Source: Psettodes erumei
Lineage: Eukaryota; Chordata; Actinopteri; Pleuronectiformes; Psettodidae
Reading direction: 5' to 3'
Length of the DNA stretch: 64,000 nucleotides
Assembly (NCBI GenBank): GCA_016785225.1
Contig: JAFBJZ010000512.1
Location: 1,984,001 to 2,048,000, forward strand
Both the position numbers and the translations under genes were made by a program. The notes beneath the pieces were generated by a model. It had not been told where the DNA came from. It ran no database searches and worked only from the letters and a program-made list of their open reading frames with translations. The stretch's first letter is position 1. Each line of letters starts with the position of its first letter. Below, in pieces: positions 60,601-64,000 of the stretch.

Positions 60601-61957
60601 TTGTTTGTGTTTCACAAGCAATGGACCAGATCTGATTTATTAGTTCTCAAGCTAATGCCGATACCTAGGTCTGTGGCAAGAGTTGATTTGAATTGAACAG
60701 AATTGAACAGAAAATGGCTGTCGCACTTGTATAATTCGGAAAAGGTCTGACAGATGACTCGTGAAAAACTTCCTCTTACCACGCTGAGTCTTTTTAAACC
60801 AAAAAACAAGTCAAGACTAAACAACATTAGAAATTGATGTGCAACCACCAAATTGTGGACCTGACTCCTAGCGGTCTCACCAACATTACAGTGACAAAAT
60901 ACACAAACATCTTTCAAAAAGATCAAGACCAAATACAGTATCTTCAGTCTGGCTAAAGGACGCCACATGAGGCACTTGTAGATAAACAGAGGAAGGATGA
61001 TTGTATCACAGCCCAAAAAAGAGTGATAAGGTCATTTGAAATATTAAAATGTGATAAATGTCACATAGCAGGCTAATTTAGCCAAGGTAAACAAAGGTAA
61101 CAGGAGATGAACAATCAGAGGAGAATAATAGCCTGAGAATAACAACACTGATATTGCTACTAAATAAAGAATGCCAAAGCAAAGCTGAATCCAGGAAAGA
61201 GATCAGCTGAAAAGCAGACAGAAAGACCAAGAGACAGACAGACAAGGATAGAGTTATGATGGCATCTTTTAGTGGCCAAATCTGTCCTCCATCACCTTAG
61301 GCATCTTCAGACCTGTGGCTTCTCATTCACTGCCATCTCAGACCCATCCTTTTTTTTAATGACTCTCTGATGGCAGGCGCTAGTGCCTAGGGCAGTGGCT
61401 TCTTTCTTTTTACCCCTCACACTCTCTTTGCCTCCAGACAAATATCCTCCTCCCACTCAGCCCCTGAGACATTGGGTGCAAGTAAGAAAGAATGAGAGGC
61501 AGAAGAAACAAAAGACTTGAGCTGCCACATTCTACAGTTTAATTTACTTTAATTTTTAAACACTATTGACTCCCAAAGCACCTCTCTTTCAGTGGAATCT
61601 GGTCTCTGTGAATGTTTTAATTAAGAATATTTAAGTCTGCATAGTGGGAGGCTTAAATGAGTTCTCAGGTGCAGCAGTCATCACTCAAATTGGGTTTGAG
61701 GGGCAAGTGCAAGAATTTATGGGTAAAGCAAAGCTCTCGGCATATAAATGACTTTCTTGTAAACACCAGTGCAGGTGTTGCAGAGGAAGGAAGCTTCTCT
61801 GTCTGGGGAGAAACCTTTAAACAGAGCATTTTTTTTTGCAGCTCGACGTGCACACAATGTAGATCGAATGCACACAAGCCAGTCGTACCTGAGCACACTG
61901 GGAGGTTTGCTTCTCTGCTGAACTGATTCACTGATTTGACTGATTCTTGCACATGCA

Positions 61958-62083
61958 CGCACACACACACACACACACACACTAATAGATCAGAGAATCT
62001 TTATTTCTCATAATTGAATCATTTCGAGGCTTTTAATCCCAACAGAGACCAGTCAGCACGCACACCCAAGGTCACTGTCAGAT

Positions 62084-62131
<48 letters not shown>
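61958..62131. repeat. Two (CA)n microsatellites
   Basis: CA at about 61958-61982 and about 62090-62131, separated by about 100 bases of unique DNA. Confidence 0.95.
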
Positions 62132-62135
<4 letters not shown>

Positions 62136-64000
62136 ACACAAAGAGCTAAAAAAACCCACTGTCAATAGACAGCAGTCACTCATTTGCCACACCACACTGT
62201 ACACACAAGTCTTTGCAAATGACGTAGCTCTTCAAAACCTAGATTACTTATATTTGGGATACAAGTTGTTTGAAAGATTGTTTAACTGATTAGCTAGCTC
62301 ATTGAAGTAGACAATTTTTTTGTAATTTAGGTGGTCTGGGGACAGACACAGTTTCTATGGGGCTTTGGGTGGGTGGCTAATGGAAGTGCAGAGACAGAAC
62401 TGTGCTCATTTACATGAGATCTCTGCAGGTGATCTTTAATGAATACATACAATTGTCAAAGTCAAGACGTCACTTCATTCACAGAACAAAGCAGACACAA
62501 AGTTTTCATCAGTGCCATTACTCTGCAGTGCATTACTGGAAAAGACACAGGTGAACCCAGTCATGGTAGATAGCATTGCACGAAGGAGATAACCTGATAT
62601 TTACACAACAACAAATCAGTTTCAGTCATTCACTGTTATTCAAAATTCAATTCACACAAGAAGGCATTGCAAGTAACACACCCTGTGTTAATGTAGCACA
62701 ACAAAGCTTGTTTTGAAACAACTGTTGCCATAAGGAGGTATATTTACAGTCAAAATGAAGGCCTCTCCCATTTACACATCCCAACCATGACTGGTTGAAC
62801 TTGTGTCAGCTGGAAAGTATTATTAAAACAAATATATAATAAATCACTGATATCAGTCCAAACCCTAATGCAAATTGTTACCTAAAATAACTATTAGCCT
62901 AGAGCTAACAGGACTTACATAAAATTATATCAGCTGCTTATGGCACTTGCCATAAGAATGTGTTTCCCACTGAAGACTTTATTATTATGCAGAAAATGTA
63001 CTGTATTTTTGTGTGTCTGCTGATGACCTTTCTTCAGCCTCCAAATTATATCCAGAGCTGCCCATCACTTCCACACAATGCAATGTACCCATGAGAAGAT
63101 ACTGTGTATCAGCATGGTCCCATGAAGCTATGTTTCCAATCTCACACTAAACTGTATACATTACATTTAAAATACCTTCCCTCTCCTGTCACAGTACATT
63201 TCCTGTGAAGCCTGTGACAGGAGGGTAGAGAGTGCTTTGTGAACCTTGACAGTATACCTGTCTAGCCCAGGGAATTTGCAGGAAGATATATTCAGTTCAG
63301 CCCAGCAGATGGAAAAAAAGCTATTTACATTTACTTTTAAAAACTGGCTTGCCTGCTGGATACAACCACTGCAAATGACAAACAGAAGGAAAAAGATTGT
63401 ATGTCTGGGTTAAAATAAGTGCTTCCTTAAGGTTAGAGGAAGTTCATCGTCATGGTTACAGTAATAAATACGCATTTAAGTTTTCGGAGCGATCAGTAAT
63501 AAAACAAACGCTGACTTTTGGTTTCACGTGGGAAATAAACAGAAGTCTACTGTGTGACAGTCTTGTGTTTTGTTGACCGAGCCATCAACCCCAAACACCT
63601 CCTGACGCAGGCTTAATCGCTTCGTATACTACGTCACATGAGTTTCTCATTTGTTCTCGTCAAAATTAGTATTGACACTCAAGTTCACCCAACAATTAAA
63701 CATAACTGTGGGTCATAATAATCTGCTTGCACAGATGACCTGTGACCAAAGCCTCAGGAAAGTGAGGCTTTGTGTAGATAGGTGAACACAGAGAAGGGGT
63801 TCGTGTGCTGAGTCCATAAAGATGATGTCTCACAGTGTGGGCTGAAAATGCTGCTGCACCATAAGGCTCTGATGATTTATTCATTTGTTTGCTTGTTTGT
63901 TTATTAATTCGGGACAAATAAACATACATATAGTTACTGATAATTAATGCAATAGATATGAATATGTACTGTATATATGGCTTCTTCACTGCTGTTACAG

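Larger units (their letters stand above)
57550..64000. other. Intergenic DNA to the right edge, no recognised gene
   Basis: Mostly AT-rich unique DNA. Microsatellites are a CA tract at about 57647-57681, another at about 61958-61982 and a longer one at about 62090-62131, plus a short TCA run at about 58333-58348. The longest open frame (60612-61016, minus) shows no recognised domain. If the candidate first exon at 55.7-56.0 kb is real, this would be its first intron. Confidence 0.5.

Noticed and set aside
60612..61016. 134-codon minus-strand open frame resembling a membrane protein
   Set aside because: Hydrophobic stretches come from T-rich DNA; there is no family match, start context or splice partner.
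1..64000. CRISPR array, operon, prophage or other bacterial system
   Set aside because: Spliced genes, repeat types and regulatory features are vertebrate throughout; no regularly spaced repeats with unique spacers occur.

Overview
This window is vertebrate nuclear DNA, almost certainly from a percomorph teleost. The genes are intron-rich with consensus GT..AG junctions, long (CA)n/(GT)n microsatellites are everywhere, and decayed dispersed repeats typical of percomorph fish are present. No prokaryotic, organellar or viral gene was recognised. All exon models below were built by hand from reading frame, splice sites and phase, and every junction used keeps the frame.

Layout, left to right. 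(1) 1-8969, minus strand: the 5' half of slc12a9, a cation-chloride-cotransporter family member. Six coding exons (346 complete codons) lie at 8969-4066; the rest of the gene must lie beyond the left edge. (2) 12241-15133, minus strand: a compact four-exon cytokine gene that I identify as thrombopoietin (thpo), 193 codons. It has the TPO disulphide cysteine pattern and no long glycan tail. (3) 17793-21086, plus strand: a RING finger plus PRY/SPRY (B30.2) protein without B-box or coiled coil. Its conserved-looking C-terminal tail continues in another frame (about 21065-21331). (4) 28442-45183, plus strand: complete chordin (chrd), the secreted BMP antagonist. It has 21 coding exons, 949 residues, a TATA box, two upstream ORFs, four VWC and four CHRD domains, both Tolloid cleavage regions and a poly(A) signal. 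(5) 46140-64000: about 18 kb with no confidently recognised gene. It holds nested old transposon debris, candidate regulatory elements, a CpG-richer block with first-exon-like splice donors (55.7-56.6 kb) and one unexplained exon-like ORF on the minus strand (57406-57549).

The genes are not an operon. The divergent thpo/chrd arrangement matches human 3q27 (THPO-CHRD), whereas slc12a9 in human sits at 7q22 near EPO and EPHB4. The window therefore joins two human paralogous neighbourhoods that carry the EPO/TPO sister cytokines. I did not find an obviously new biological system. The best leads are the combined synteny, the frame-broken RING-SPRY gene, a furin-like site inside chordin, the chrd upstream ORFs, and the unexplained exon and first-exon signals at 55.7-57.6 kb.
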